From: Catenuloplanes niger
GTDB lineage: Bacteria; Actinomycetota; Actinomycetes; Mycobacteriales; Micromonosporaceae
Assembly: GCF_031458255.1 (NCBI RefSeq)
Contig: NZ_JAVDYC010000001.1
Location: 2,489,001-2,553,000 of the forward strand
DNA length: 64,000 bases
Direction of reading: 5' to 3'
How positions within the stretch are numbered: position 1 is the first letter of the stretch; every line of letters begins with the position of its first letter. Below are positions 18,200-27,799 of this stretch, piece after piece. Below the pieces are notes generated by a model. The model searched no databases. It had not been told where the DNA came from and saw only the letters and a program-made list of their open reading frames with translations. The translations under genes were made by a program, and so were the position numbers.

Positions 18200-18327
18200 G
18201 TGGGTGGCCGCCAAGAACCCGACCGGCTGCCGCACGTGACGGAACGCCGGGCGTTCGCAGCAGGGTGTCTCGCCGCCGGTCGTCCCGCGCCCGGAATCGC
18301 GGACGCCCGGCGCCGGTCCGCGGTCGG

Positions 18328-19845
18328 TCAGCGCAGGACGCCGGGGGCCGCCGTCTCGTTGCCGCCCCAGACGTCGTCGTCCTCGGTCAGCCAGGTGGTG
18401 TGCTCCGAGTCGTCGTCGAAGCCGGCGCCCTGACCGGCGGCGCCCACACCGCCGATACCGGCCGGGCCGAGCGCGCCCGGGCGACCGCCGGCGGCGGCTC
18501 CGGCGACGTTGCCCGGCAGGGTCGGCTTACCGGCCGCGCCGGCGCCCCCGCCCCGGCCCGCGTTCCGGCCCGCGGCGGCGCCGAGCGGACCGGCGCCGAG
18601 CGCGCCGACGCCGGGAATGCCCGCCTGCGCCGGGGAGACCGGCTTGCCGAGTGCCCCGCCGCCGACCAGGGCGCCGCCCAGACCACCGGCGCCCGCCGCG
18701 GAGCCGCCGGGCGAGCCGATGCCGCCGGCGCCGAGAGCCCCGGTGCCGAGACCGCCGGCGCCCAGACCGCCCGCACCCAGACCGCCCGCACCCAGACCGC
18801 CCGCACCCAGACCGCCCGCACCCAGACCGCCCGCACCCAGACCGCCCGCACCCAGACCACCGCCCGCACCGGCCAGCCCGGTGCCGGTGGGCGGCTGCGC
18901 GCCGAGCGAGCCGGGGTTGAGCGAGCCGGTGCCGAGCGCGGCCGGGTCGAACGAGGCCGTGCCCGGCGCGACCGCGTCCGGATCGAATCCGGCGGTACCG
19001 GAGCCGAGCGCCGGCGCCGCACCGGCCGTCCCGGCCGAGGGTGCCCCGGCCGTCGCGGGGTCGAACGTGCCGGTGCCGGGTGGCGCGACGCTGCCGATCT
19101 CCGTCGGCTCGGCGCTCAGCGCCGGAGTGGCACCGGCGACGCCACCACCGCCCGACAGCGCACTGATACCACCACCGGGTCCGCTGACATCGAGAACGGG
19201 GAGTTGGGCGACGGGGTTTCTCTTGGCGTTGTCGACCGCGGTTCCACCGGGGGTGACCGCGACCTGGCCCTCGATCTCGAAGTTGACCCGGTTCCAGATC
19301 GCCCGCGCCTCGTCGGTCCGGTCGTTCAGCCAGTCGCTGAGCGCGTCGAAGGCGCCGGTGGCGGAGAGCAGCGCACCGGCACCGGTCGCCGCGACGACGC
19401 CGATCGGGCCGAGCGGCAGGCCGAGCAACCCCACCGCCGCCGTCTCGAAGACACCGTCCGGGATTCCCTGGTCCTCGTTGCGGGCCGCCGCGACCTCGTC
19501 CTCCATCCCGGCCGGGATCGGGATCTCGGCCTGTGCCGCCTCGAGCCGGGCGGCCGACTCGTTCAGCGTGCCGACGACGGTGTTCAGGCTGTTCGCCTCG
19601 TCGTAGACGGTCCGGATGTTCTCGGAGATGCTCTCGATGTGGGTTCTGAAGGCCTCGTACGCCTCGCCCTTCCAGGTGGCGCCCAGGTCCGTGACGTTCC
19701 GGTCCAGGCTGGTCTTCACGCTGTTCAGGCCGTACAGCGCGATCTCCCAGGCCGCCGCCGCGGCGCGGATGTCCGCCGGCCGTCCGTGCACGACGACCTG
19801 CGTGACCATCTGCTCCCAGGTCTGGACCCCGTACTTGTCAGGCAT
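18328..19845 (-). CDS. Type VII secretion WXG/PPE-like substrate 2
   Basis: A 505-aa paralogue of the 12167-13573 product. The N-terminal 180 residues align by eye (VVxGRPxDxRxAAxxWE, then NxVKTSLDxNVTxLG, WKGxAYEAF), including the W-x-G turn. The Gly-rich region carries seven LGAGG units coded by a 15-bp tandem repeat. The C-terminus, TTWLTEDDDVWGGNETAAPG-VLR, repeats the tail of substrate 1. The ATG at 19845 lies four bases after the partner gene's stop with GGGGG before it. A longer upstream reading in the same frame is out of frame with the partner gene and is rejected. Confidence 0.8.
   Translation of the reverse strand: MPDKYGVQTWEQMVTQVVVHGRPADIRAAAAAWEIALYGLNSVKTSLDRNVTDLGATWKGEAYEAFRTHIESISENIRTVYDEANSLNTVVGTLNESAARLEAAQAEIPIPAGMEDEVAAARNEDQGIPDGVFETAAVGLLGLPLGPIGVVAATGAGALLSATGAFDALSDWLNDRTDEARAIWNRVNFEIEGQVAVTPGGTAVDNAKRNPVAQLPVLDVSGPGGGISALSGGGGVAGATPALSAEPTEIGSVAPPGTGTFDPATAGAPSAGTAGAAPALGSGTAGFDPDAVAPGTASFDPAALGTGSLNPGSLGAQPPTGTGLAGAGGGLGAGGLGAGGLGAGGLGAGGLGAGGLGAGGLGAGGLGTGALGAGGIGSPGGSAAGAGGLGGALVGGGALGKPVSPAQAGIPGVGALGAGPLGAAAGRNAGRGGGAGAAGKPTLPGNVAGAAAGGRPGALGPAGIGGVGAAGQGAGFDDDSEHTTWLTEDDDVWGGNETAAPGVLR
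18766..18855 (-). repeat. 15-bp tandem repeat coding LGAGG units
   Basis: Six perfect copies of ACCGCCCGCACCCAG (plus-strand sense), with one diverged copy just before at 18751-18765. They lie inside the type VII substrate 2 gene. Copy-number changes by slippage would alter protein length by five residues without a frameshift. Confidence 0.9.
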
Positions 19846-19849
19846 CGGT

Positions 19850-20470
19850 TCATCCCCCGTAGGACTCGACGTGGACGGCGGGCACCACGGTCGTGGAGTC
19901 CACGACCGGCAGATCGGTGGGCGGCGGCGGAACGGCCGCGGGGACGCCGGTCGGCGGCGCGGCGCGGCCGGCGCTCTCCCCCTGCTGTGCCGTGAAGATC
20001 TCCTCGAACGAGGAGGCGCTGAGCGCGTTGGCCCGCTCGGCCGTCTCGTACCGCTCCAGCACCACACGCAGCGACTGGGCCGCCTGCCACAGCGCGTCCG
20101 CGATGCCGCGGATCGACGCGTCCGCCGCCTGGTAGTGCCCGAGCTGCCGCTGCGCCATCTCGTTCGCCGTCGGGAACGTGCCGAACGGCGCGTTGCCACC
20201 CGGCGGGCCGGTCAGCCAGTCCTTGATGTCGTTCTCCATACCGGGCACCAGCGACCGGCTCAGGTAGTCGGACTGACTCTCCAGCCAGGTGATCGCGCTT
20301 TCCAGCGTGGACGCGTCGTACTCGGTCGGCACTCCCGGGTCGCCGGGGCCGGGGTCGAGCCGGCTCGGCAGCCCCGACACGGTCACGTATCGCTGCCCGT
20401 CCGGCGCCGGCGCCGGGGGAATCTCCGCCCCGGGCGGCATGTAAACAGGTACTGGTCCAGGTCCCGCCAT
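19850..20470 (-). CDS. Type VII helical partner protein 2
   Basis: A 206-aa paralogue of the 13577-14197 product, with the same length and plan. A Pro-rich start (VPVYMPPGAEIPPAPAP) is followed by the helical core AITWLESQSDYLSRSLVPGMENDIKDWL, FGTFPTANEMAQRQLGHY and YETAERANALSASSFEEIF, then a Pro-rich tail ending ESYGG. GGGGAGAGCACG precedes the ATG. It forms the first gene of substrate pair 2. Unlike pair 1, no mycosin stands upstream, only the ABC exporter beyond a 268-bp gap. Confidence 0.72.
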   Translation of the reverse strand: MAGPGPVPVYMPPGAEIPPAPAPDGQRYVTVSGLPSRLDPGPGDPGVPTEYDASTLESAITWLESQSDYLSRSLVPGMENDIKDWLTGPPGGNAPFGTFPTANEMAQRQLGHYQAADASIRGIADALWQAAQSLRVVLERYETAERANALSASSFEEIFTAQQGESAGRAAPPTGVPAAVPPPPTDLPVVDSTTVVPAVHVESYGG

Positions 20471-20571
20471 CGTGCTCTCCCCCTCAGCCCTTCGAAGGAT
20501 CCGCTGCGACCAATACGCCCGGGTCCGCCGAGCGGTTCACACTTTCGTGGACCGGCTTGCGAAACCGACGC

Positions 20572-20618
20572 GGAACCGGCAGGGAGGCCGCCCGCGGCCG
20601 ACCGGTGCCCGCGGGAGC
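20572..20618 (+). repeat. GC-rich interspersed element, copy B
   Basis: It starts GGAACCGGCAGGGAGGCC and ends GACCGGTGCCCGCGGGAGC, with an internal GGCCG-CCCG-CGGCC stem-loop. It lies in the 268-bp gap between the ABC permease 3' end and the start of type VII partner 2. The rest of that gap must hold the promoter for pair 2; no clear -10/-35 is seen. Confidence 0.65.
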
Positions 20619-20738
20619 ACCGTGAGGCGACCGCCCGGGAAGTGGGCAGATGCGCCGTTGACCGGGATCTTCCGGGGGGTGCCGCGGCGGACGGCCGGGT
20701 CTCGGGTCGCGGCCGCACGCCCGGCCGCCGGTGCGGCC

Positions 20739-21542
20739 CTATCGGCGCAGGCGGCGGCTCATGCGGCGGGAGGCGGCCCAGAGGCAGAGCGCGAGGAGCG
20801 TGAGCAGGTAGGCGACGTCGAGGGCCTGGAGCCAGCCGGTGCTGCCGGCGGTCAGGGCGCGGATCAGGTCGACCGCGCGGTAGAGCGGGGTGGCCTCGAT
20901 CAGCCAGCGGAGCGCGGCCGGGTAGGCGGTGGCCGGGACGAACGTGCCGGAGAAGAGGAAGAGGGCGAACTGGATGGTGCCGATCAGGTCGAAGTCCTGC
21001 CAGCCGCGCATCAGCGTGGCGGTCAGCATGCCGACGGCGCCGAACGAGAAGCCGATCAGCACGGTGGCGGGCAGCGCGAGCAGGGCACGGAGCGGACTGG
21101 TGAGGTCCATGGCGATCATGACGGCGAGGAAGGACGCGGCGTAGACGGCGCCGCGGGCCATCGCCCAGCACAGCTCGCCGAACGCGATCTCCATCGGGCC
21201 GACCGGGGTGGCGAGGACGCTGTCGTACAGCTTCCAGAACTTCATCTTGCCGAAGAAGTTGAACGTGGTCTCGGTGAGCGCGCCGGTCATCGCGGACGCG
21301 GCGAGCATCGCGGGCGCCACGAACGCGGCGTAGCTGACCACCGTGCCGTCCGGCAGCGGCATGTCGCCGATCAGCGCGCCGACGCCGACGCCGATCGAGA
21401 ACAGGTAGAGGAACGGCTCGATCGCACCGGAGACGAACACCAGCCAGCCGACGCTGCGCAGCGCGACGACGTTGCGGCCGGCGACGGCCAGGACGCGGCC
21501 GCCGGAGGCGGTGAGGCGGGGCAGCGCGAGCGCGGTGAGCAC
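20739..21542 (-). CDS. ABC-2 type permease (DrrB-like) B
   Basis: A 267-aa membrane protein with six helices of the ABC-2 (DrrB/NodJ) family. Recognisable stretches are ALRSVGWLVFVSGAIEPFLYLFSIG, FNFFGKMKFWKLYDSVLATPVGPMEI and FLFSGTFVPATAYPAALRWLIEATPLYRAVDLIR. It is the second of two permeases and follows the first with the stop and start separated by two bases (TGA-CC-GTG). With the ATPase gene it makes a three-part exporter, probably for a lipid, polysaccharide or drug-like molecule. Substrate is unknown. Confidence 0.87.
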   Translation of the reverse strand: MLTALALPRLTASGGRVLAVAGRNVVALRSVGWLVFVSGAIEPFLYLFSIGVGVGALIGDMPLPDGTVVSYAAFVAPAMLAASAMTGALTETTFNFFGKMKFWKLYDSVLATPVGPMEIAFGELCWAMARGAVYAASFLAVMIAMDLTSPLRALLALPATVLIGFSFGAVGMLTATLMRGWQDFDLIGTIQFALFLFSGTFVPATAYPAALRWLIEATPLYRAVDLIRALTAGSTGWLQALDVAYLLTLLALCLWAASRRMSRRLRR

Positions 21543-21544
21543 GG

Positions 21545-22294
21545 TCAGACCCCCAGCCGCCGGTGAAAACGGTGTGCGGCCAGCGCGATGCCGGCGCCGG
21601 CCCAGAGCGCCAGGTAGAGCAGGTGGCCGGTGAGCGACCAGTCGGGCGCGCGGCCGAGCGTGGCGGCCCGGCAGAGGTCGGCGGCGTGCCAGAGGGGCGT
21701 CGCGTACGCCAGCCAGCGCAGCGCGACCGGCATCGCCTCGACCGGGAAGAACACGCCGGCGAACAGCGTCATCGGGACGACCGCGAACCGCATCAGCACG
21801 CTCAGCCACACCTCGCCGGGGACGGAGACGCTGTAGGCGAAGACGGGCGCGGCGACCGCGAGCCCGAGCAGCACGCCGATCGGCAGGCAGGCCAGCGCCC
21901 ACGCCGACGGCAGCGCGCCGAAGGCGACCGCGACCAGCAGGAACGCGGTGACGCCGGCGGTCACCCGGAGCAGCGCGAAGAGCAGGTGGCCGCCGAGCAC
22001 CTCGACCGGGCGCAGCGGCGTGGCGGCCTGCGCGGAGTAGGTCTTCATCCACTCCATGTGGGCGAGCACCGGCCAGGTGGACTCGCCGAGCGCGATCTGC
22101 AGCGCGGTCGACGCGAGCAGGCCGGGGACCAGAAACTCCAGGTAGGGCACGCCGTCGACGCCGCCCTGCACGTAGCCGCCGACGCCGACCCCGAAGCCGA
22201 GCATGGTGAGCAGCGGGATGACGAACGAGCCGAAGACCGAGCCGCGCCAGTTGCGCGCGAACTCGGCCAGGTGGAACTCGAGAGCGGCGACCAT
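21545..22294 (-). CDS. ABC-2 type permease (DrrB-like) A
   Basis: A 249-aa six-helix permease. It shows FHLAEFARNWRGSVFGSFVIPLLTMLGFGVGVG, EWMKTYSAQAATPLRPVEVLGGHLL and FFPVEAMPVALRWLAYATPLWHAADLCRAATLG, matching the plan of its neighbour permease. The two may assemble as a heterodimer. The ATG overlaps the TGA of the ATPase gene (TGATG), a sign of translational coupling. Confidence 0.87.
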   Translation of the reverse strand: MVAALEFHLAEFARNWRGSVFGSFVIPLLTMLGFGVGVGGYVQGGVDGVPYLEFLVPGLLASTALQIALGESTWPVLAHMEWMKTYSAQAATPLRPVEVLGGHLLFALLRVTAGVTAFLLVAVAFGALPSAWALACLPIGVLLGLAVAAPVFAYSVSVPGEVWLSVLMRFAVVPMTLFAGVFFPVEAMPVALRWLAYATPLWHAADLCRAATLGRAPDWSLTGHLLYLALWAGAGIALAAHRFHRRLGV

Positions 22295-23217
22295 CAGTCG
22301 ACCAGGGTCCGGCCGGTGAGGTGCAGGAACACGTCCTCCAGCGAGCTGCGGCGGACCAGTGCGCCGGACGGGGTGAGCCCGCGCGCGTGCACCTCGGCGA
22401 GCGCGGCGTCGCCGTCGGCCGTGTAGAGCAGGACGCGGTCGGGCAGCTCCTCGGTGCGCTCACCGATGCCGTCCAGCTTGGCCGCGAAGCCGGACTGCGA
22501 CTCGGCCGGGAAGCGCAGCTCGACGACCTCGCGGGTGGAGTATCGCTCGATCAGCGCGCGCGGCGAGCCCTCCGCGACGATCTTGCCGGCGTCCATCACC
22601 ACGAGCCGGTCGCAGAGCTGCTCGGCCTCGTCCATGTAGTGCGTGGTGAGCACGAGCGTGACGCCGCGCTGCTTGAGCCGGAACAGCCGCTCCCAGACCA
22701 GGTGGCGGGCCTGCGGGTCGAGGCCGGTGGTGGGCTCGTCGAGCAGCACCAGGTCGGGCTCGTTGATCAGCGCGCGGGCGATGGTGAGGCGCCGTTTCAT
22801 GCCGCCGGAGAGCGGCTCGACCTCGGCGCCGGCCCGCTCGGTGAGCTGCACGAACTCCAGCAGCTCGAGCGCGCGCCGCTTCGCCTCGCGGCGGGAGATG
22901 CCGAAGTAGCGCGCGTAGGTCGTCAGGTTCTGCAGGACGGTCAGGTCGGGGGCGAGATTGTCCAGCTGCGGGCAGACGCCGAGCCGGGCGCGGATCGCCG
23001 GGCCCTGGCGGACCGGGTCCATGCCGAGGATGCGCAGCAGGCCACCGGTCGGCGGGGACACGCACCCGATCATGCGCATGGTGGAGCTCTTGCCGGCCCC
23101 GTTGGGCCCGAGGAAGCCGAACGCCTCACCGGGCTGCACCGTGACGTCGATGCCGTCCACGGCGGTGAAGTCGCCGAAGCGCTTGACCAGCCCGGCTGCC
23201 TCGATCATCGCGGTCAT
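22294..23217 (-). CDS. ABC exporter ATPase (DrrA/NodI-like)
   Basis: A 307-aa ATP-binding subunit. It has Walker A GPNGAGKSS, the Q-loop (GVCPQLDNL), signature LSGGMKRRLTIARAL, Walker B LVLLDEPTTGLDP and the switch His in LTTHYMDEAEQLCDR. The C-terminal 80 residues form the small domain typical of DrrA/NodI ATPases. It is first in the operon and powers the two ABC-2 permeases that follow. A second in-frame ATG three codons in is an alternative start. The 41 bp upstream, before the neighbouring gene, are too short to show a clear promoter. Confidence 0.92.
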   Translation of the reverse strand: MTAMIEAAGLVKRFGDFTAVDGIDVTVQPGEAFGFLGPNGAGKSSTMRMIGCVSPPTGGLLRILGMDPVRQGPAIRARLGVCPQLDNLAPDLTVLQNLTTYARYFGISRREAKRRALELLEFVQLTERAGAEVEPLSGGMKRRLTIARALINEPDLVLLDEPTTGLDPQARHLVWERLFRLKQRGVTLVLTTHYMDEAEQLCDRLVVMDAGKIVAEGSPRALIERYSTREVVELRFPAESQSGFAAKLDGIGERTEELPDRVLLYTADGDAALAEVHARGLTPSGALVRRSSLEDVFLHLTGRTLVD

Positions 23218-23258
23218 GCCCCGACCCTAGACGGCGGGTCCGACAAGTTCCGCCGGAT

Positions 23259-23774
23259 TTACCGGGGTGCGGCCGCCTCGGCGTCGCGGCGGGCGCGGGC
23301 GACCAGCTCGTCCACGGCCGGCCCGTCCACCGGGGTGCCCGGGTCGTACCGTGCGGTCCAGCGCAGACCGTCCACACCGCTGACCCGGCGGGCCGCCACC
23401 CGGACGCCGCCGCCGGGCAGCTCGTGGTGGTGGGTGATCGCGACCGACTTCGTCACCCGGACCTGCACCTGGTGCGGCACGTGACCGGGCGCGAGGAGCA
23501 ACGTGGAGATCGCGGGCTCGTCGGCCACCACGGCGTAACCGTCGCGCTCCTCCGCGACCCGGCCGGCGATGACGGTGAGCTCACGGCCGGACCAGACCGC
23601 CTTGAGGATCTCGTGCCAGCCGAGCCGGTGAAAACCGGGCAGCCAGAGACCCCGGTTCGTCGCCACGACCACCCCTTCGGTGGACGTGCTCGCCCAGGTG
23701 AGGATGCGCTCGTCACGCTCGAGGACCGGGCGCTGGGCGGCCGGCGGCTGGTTCCTGCGGAAGAAGCCGAACAC
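23259..23774 (-). CDS. Conserved protein of unknown function after dnaG
   Basis: A 171-aa soluble protein starting MFGFFRRNQPPAAQRP. It has a beta-rich core (ILTWASTSTEGVVVATNRGLWLPG, GRELTVIAGRV, TISTLLL-like strands) and a helical end (AVDELVARARRDAEAA). I cannot name the family. Proteins of this type often sit directly downstream of dnaG in actinobacteria. Its GTG lies three bases beyond the dnaG stop, so it is almost certainly in the same transcript. Confidence 0.7.
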   Translation of the reverse strand: MFGFFRRNQPPAAQRPVLERDERILTWASTSTEGVVVATNRGLWLPGFHRLGWHEILKAVWSGRELTVIAGRVAEERDGYAVVADEPAISTLLLAPGHVPHQVQVRVTKSVAITHHHELPGGGVRVAARRVSGVDGLRWTARYDPGTPVDGPAVDELVARARRDAEAAAPR

Positions 23775-23777
23775 TCG

Positions 23778-25637
23778 TCACAACCCCCCGACAGCCTGCT
23801 CGCGCAGGGCACGCGCGTGCTGCTCCAGGGACAGCAGTTCCCCGAAGAGCGCGAAGTATTCGTCCTTGTTGGCGACCGGGTTGATGCGCTGCACTTTGGA
23901 CTTCAGGTCGGCTATCCGGGCGGTCACGGTCGCGGACTGCAGCCGGGCCAGCGTGACCGAGACGTACTGCGGGTCGGGGTCGCGGTCGACCCGCAGCGGC
24001 TCCACGGCCAGCTCACTGACCAGCGCCTTCGCGCCGAGGTCCGCGCAGAGGTCGCGCACCTTCTCGATCCAGACCACGCCGCCGCCGGCCGCGGACGCGG
24101 TGCCACCGGCGTCCGCCACGGCACCGCGCAGCGCCACGTGCACCGGGTCGGTGAAGTGCGTGCCGTCGAGCGCGTCGAACATCGGGCCGGCCAGCACCGG
24201 CTCCTGCAGCGCGAGTTTCAGCGCCTCGCGCTCGACCTGAAGCTGCGGTGCGGACGTGGGCCGCGGGCCCGCCTTGCGACGGTTCTCGTCCGGCGCGCTG
24301 CCGCCGGCCCGGCGGACCGCGTGCTCGACCTCCGCCATCTCCATGCCCAGGTCGTCGGCGAGCTTGCGGGTGTAGCCCGGGCGCATCGACCGGTCCTTGA
24401 TCTGCGCGACCAGCGGCGCGGTGGACCGCAGCGCGGCGACCCGGCCCTCGACGGTGTCCAGGTCGTACTGACGCATGATCGACCGCAGCGCGAACGCGAT
24501 CATCGGCTCGCGCGCGCCCACCAGGTCGCGCACGGCCAGGTCACCGCGGTTGAGTCGCAGCTCGCACGGGTCCATGCCGTTCGGGCTGACCGCGATGAAC
24601 GTCTGCGCCACGAACCGCTGGTCGTCGGAGAACGCGCGCATCGCCGCCTTCTGCCCGGCCGCGTCGCCGTCGAACGTGAAAATGATCTCGCCGCCGAGGT
24701 CGTTCGCGTCCATCAGCAGCCGGCGGAGCACCTTGATGTGGTCCTCGCCGAACGCGGTGCCGCAGGTCGCGACCGCGGTCGGCACACCGGCCAGGTGGCA
24801 CGCCATCACGTCGGTGTAACCCTCGACGATGACCGCGCGGCTCTCCCGCGCTATGTCGCGTTTCGCCTGGTCGATGCCGTACAGCACGTGTGACTTCTTG
24901 TAGAGCGGCGTCTCCGGCGTGTTCAGGTACTTCGGGCCGTCATCGTCGTCGAACAGCTTCCGCGCGCCGAAGCCGATCACATCGCCGCTGATGTCCTTGA
25001 TCGGCCAGAGCAGCCGCCGCCGGAACCGGTCGATCAGCGAGCCGGACCGGGCCGGGCGGGACAGGCCGGCGGTCACCAGCTCGTCCGCGGAGTAGCCCTT
25101 CTGCCGCAGGTGCCGGGTCAGCGGGTCCCAGCCCTCGGGCGCGAACCCGCAGCCGTACGCCTCCGCGTGCTCGCGCCCGAAACCGCGCTGGGCCAGGAAC
25201 TCCCGGGCGGCCCGGGCACCCGGGGTGATCAGCTGCGAGCGGTAGAACTCGGCCGCGTCCGCGTGCGCCGCGACCAGCCGCTGCCGCTGGCCGGGCTGCT
25301 GCCGCGGGCCGGACGGGCGCCCGCCGGGCTGCTCCTCGTACCGCAACTGGATGCCGGCCCGGCCGGCCAGCCGCTCGACCGACTCGACGAACGTCAGGTG
25401 ATCCGCGTCGATCAGGAACGTGATCGCGTCGCCGCCCTTGCCGCACCCGTGGCAGAAATACACGTTGCGGGCCGGGGAGACGGTGAACGAGGGCGTCTTC
25501 TCGTCGTGGAACGGGCACAGGCCCTTCAGATTGCCACCGCCGGCCGACTTCAGGGTGACGGTCTCGGAGATCACGTCGGCGATCGCCGTACGCTCGCGCA
25601 CCAGCGCGATGTCCTCGTCCCGAATCCTGCCGGCCAC
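23778..25637 (-). CDS. dnaG: DNA primase
   Basis: A 619-aa primase that makes RNA primers at the replication fork. The N-terminal CHC2 zinc finger is intact (C41, H44, C62, C65, in CPFHDEKT...FCHGCG). The TOPRIM core has VIVEGYTDV and [12 protein letters not shown]. The C-terminal part (about 440-619) is the less conserved helicase-binding region, with actinobacterial sequence. The GTG at 25637 was chosen because AGGGAGGAG lies six bases upstream; an ATG further up would add a non-conserved extension. It is followed without a gap by the conserved unknown gene, and dgt lies 95 bp upstream in the same direction. Confidence 0.96.
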   Translation of the reverse strand: MAGRIRDEDIALVRERTAIADVISETVTLKSAGGGNLKGLCPFHDEKTPSFTVSPARNVYFCHGCGKGGDAITFLIDADHLTFVESVERLAGRAGIQLRYEEQPGGRPSGPRQQPGQRQRLVAAHADAAEFYRSQLITPGARAAREFLAQRGFGREHAEAYGCGFAPEGWDPLTRHLRQKGYSADELVTAGLSRPARSGSLIDRFRRRLLWPIKDISGDVIGFGARKLFDDDDGPKYLNTPETPLYKKSHVLYGIDQAKRDIARESRAVIVEGYTDVMACHLAGVPTAVATCGTAFGEDHIKVLRRLLMDANDLGGEIIFTFDGDAAGQKAAMRAFSDDQRFVAQTFIAVSPNGMDPCELRLNRGDLAVRDLVGAREPMIAFALRSIMRQYDLDTVEGRVAALRSTAPLVAQIKDRSMRPGYTRKLADDLGMEMAEVEHAVRRAGGSAPDENRRKAGPRPTSAPQLQVEREALKLALQEPVLAGPMFDALDGTHFTDPVHVALRGAVADAGGTASAAGGGVVWIEKVRDLCADLGAKALVSELAVEPLRVDRDPDPQYVSVTLARLQSATVTARIADLKSKVQRINPVANKDEYFALFGELLSLEQHARALREQAVGGL

Positions 25638-25732
25638 CCGCGGCTCCTCCCTGAACCCCAACAAACCACCAGAGCGTTCCAAGGGTACGGCGGGAGCCGC
25701 ACGCGCCGGAGGGGCCAGCCCGGGTTTCGTTC

Positions 25733-26947
25733 TCAGGTGAGCGCGCGGTGCCAGGACATCGCGGCCGGATCGGTGAGCGACGCCACCTGGTCGATCACCA
25801 CACGCAGCCGGGCCGCGTCGTTCGGCGCGGCCCGCCAGATCGGCGCGAACACCGGGTCCAGCCCGTCCGGCGCACGCACGGCCAGCACGTGCACCAGCCG
25901 GGTGAGCACCTCACGCTGCCGTTCCTGCTGGGCGGCCGCGCCGGGGCGGCGCATCACGTACCGCAGCGCCATGCCCTTCAGCAACGCGCACCGGATCCGC
26001 ACGTCCGGCGGGACGAGCAGGTCCGCGGCGTACCGGCGCAGGGTCTGTGATCCGAACGCCGCGACCGTGGCCTCGACCGGCGCCGCGACCAGCCGGCCGG
26101 TCAGCACGCTGGTCATCCGCTTGACCGCGATCTGCGCGCGGTGACTGCCGTCGTAGGCCAGCGCCGGTGCCAGCATCGGCCCGGCCAGCATCGCGGCCAG
26201 CTCCGCGCCGAGCACGTCGACCGGCTCCTCCGAGTAGACGCCGGACACGTCGGCGCAGAGCGCGGCCCGCTCGTCCGCGTCCGCGGCCAGCCGCTCGAGA
26301 TCGATGTAGCCGCCGTGGATGCCGTCCTCCAGGTCGTGCACCGAGTAGGCCACGTCGTCCGCCCAGTCCATCACCTGGGCCTCCAGGCTCTGCCGCTCGC
26401 CGGCCGGCGCGTCCCGGCGCAGCCACTCGAAGACCGGCAGGTCGTCCGGGTAGACGCCCCACTTGCGCCGCACGCCGTCCCGCCGCCACGGATACTTGCA
26501 GGTGGCGTCCAGCGAGGCGCGGGTCAGGTTGAGCCCGGCGCCCTCGACCTTCGCCTCCAGCCGGGTCAGCACGCGCAGCGTCTGCGCGTTCCCCTCGAAC
26601 CCGCCGCAGCCGCCCGCGACCGCGTCCAGCGCGGCCTCGCCGTTGTGCCCGAACGGCGGATGACCGAGATCGTGGGCGAGCCCGGCCACGTCCACCACGT
26701 CCGGGTCACAGCCGAGCCGCTCGCCCATCTCCCGGGCGATCTGCGCCACCTCCAGCGAGTGGGTCAGCCGGGTCCGCAGGAAGTCGTCCGACCCGGCCAC
26801 GTGCACCTGCGTCTTCGACGCCAGCCGCCGGAAGCCGGCCGAGTGCAGCACCCGCGCCCGGTCCCGCTGGAACGGCGTCCGCCCGTACCCGGTGTCCTTG
26901 GCCCGCTCGTCCGCCCACCGCTCCGCGTCACCGACCTGGCCGTCCAT
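25733..26947 (-). CDS. dgt: Deoxyguanosinetriphosphate triphosphohydrolase-like HD enzyme
   Basis: A 404-aa HD-domain hydrolase that splits dNTPs into deoxynucleosides and tripolyphosphate. The metal-binding motif is present: His in [31 protein letters not shown] and [27 protein letters not shown] near the N-terminus is typical of the family. dgt next to dnaG is a conserved actinobacterial pairing, as in Mycobacterium. The ATG at 26947 lacks an evident ribosome site and may be leaderless; the upstream in-frame ATG would add a poor extension. Confidence 0.93.
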   Translation of the reverse strand: MDGQVGDAERWADERAKDTGYGRTPFQRDRARVLHSAGFRRLASKTQVHVAGSDDFLRTRLTHSLEVAQIAREMGERLGCDPDVVDVAGLAHDLGHPPFGHNGEAALDAVAGGCGGFEGNAQTLRVLTRLEAKVEGAGLNLTRASLDATCKYPWRRDGVRRKWGVYPDDLPVFEWLRRDAPAGERQSLEAQVMDWADDVAYSVHDLEDGIHGGYIDLERLAADADERAALCADVSGVYSEEPVDVLGAELAAMLAGPMLAPALAYDGSHRAQIAVKRMTSVLTGRLVAAPVEATVAAFGSQTLRRYAADLLVPPDVRIRCALLKGMALRYVMRRPGAAAQQERQREVLTRLVHVLAVRAPDGLDPVFAPIWRAAPNDAARLRVVIDQVASLTDPAAMSWHRALT

Positions 26948-27144
26948 GATCCGAGCGTAGTGCGGCCACCGGGCTTCCGGCGCGGCCGTCGCCGGGAATT
27001 CCACCGGGGTTCAACGGACGTGGACGTCGCGCGCGGCCTCGCGCACGTCCGGGTCCCCCGGATCGCGTCGAAGTCCCGCCGGACCGCTGCGGACATCCGC
27101 TCGATCATCACCGCCGATGGTCCCGGCGGCCGCAACCGATTCGC

Positions 27145-27498
27145 TCAGGTGCGCGGGCCGAGCACGCAGAACTCGTTGCCCTCCGGGTCGGCGAGGACGA
27201 CCCAGCCGTCGACCGTGCCCTGGCCGACGTCGACGTGGCGGGCGCCCATGTCGACGAGGCGCTCGACCTCGGCCTCCTGGTTGTCGGGGCGCAGGTCGAT
27301 GTGGAGGCGGTTCTTCACGGTCTTGAGCTCGGGGACCGTGACGAAGACGATGCCGGGGGCCTCGTCGGCCTTGCGGCGGATCTCCACCTCGCCCGGGCGC
27401 TCGTAGGTGATCTGGTAGCGCAGCGCCTCGGCCCACCATCGGGCCAGCCGACCCGGGTCCTCGGCGTCGACGACCACGTTCTCCCAGTCGCTGCCCAT
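27145..27498 (-). CDS. VOC (glyoxalase-like) family protein
   Basis: A 117-aa protein with the beta-alpha-beta-beta-beta plan of the vicinal oxygen chelate fold: WENVVVDAEDPGRLARWWAEALRY, then NRLHIDLRP and VVLADPEGNEFCVLGPRT, the last being the usual end of the actinobacterial glyoxalase-like subgroup. Metal ligands may be His in LHIDL and Glu in GNEFCV. The substrate is unknown. GAGGAG stands four bases before the ATG at 27498. Confidence 0.85.
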   Translation of the reverse strand: MGSDWENVVVDAEDPGRLARWWAEALRYQITYERPGEVEIRRKADEAPGIVFVTVPELKTVKNRLHIDLRPDNQEAEVERLVDMGARHVDVGQGTVDGWVVLADPEGNEFCVLGPRT

Positions 27499-27799
27499 GG
27501 TGCTCCTCATCGTGCGGCCTCTGACGGCAAGGTGACGAACACGTTACGCCGGGAAGCCGGTCCCGGCATCTCCCGTTCCACCGAGCGTCATAAATCGCCC
27601 GCCATCGATGATCACTCGATGGTGTACATCGGGTCGCACACCGTCGTGGGATAGAGAAATTCCATATCCGGTAGTAGCGTGCCGGAAGCACAACGTCACT
27701 GGCCGGCCGTCGCCGGTCCCACACCATGTGCCCGAAGTGCGATCGCCGTCCGCTGGCCGGAGCGGAGGCGAGGTCACCGCTGCGGGCTGAGGAGAACGT
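27499..27799. other. Intergenic region, divergent promoters
   Basis: About 300 bp between the VOC gene (left) and the roadblock cluster (right). It is locally poorer in GC, notably around 27605-27670, as expected for promoters in both directions. I see no gene and no clear operator. Confidence 0.5.

Noticed and set aside
18328-20199. Reading the second type VII substrate as a 623-aa protein from 20199.
   Set aside because: The extra N-terminus is the out-of-frame shadow of the partner gene. ATG 19845 follows the partner stop with a ribosome site.
27011-27108. Possible 32-aa protein (MIERMSAAVRRDFDAIRG joined to DPDVREAARDVHVR) on the minus strand, needing one extra G in a G5 run.
   Set aside because: Very short, needs a frameshift, has no ribosome site and no recognisable family. 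It could be a third homopolymer indel but is not strong enough to annotate.
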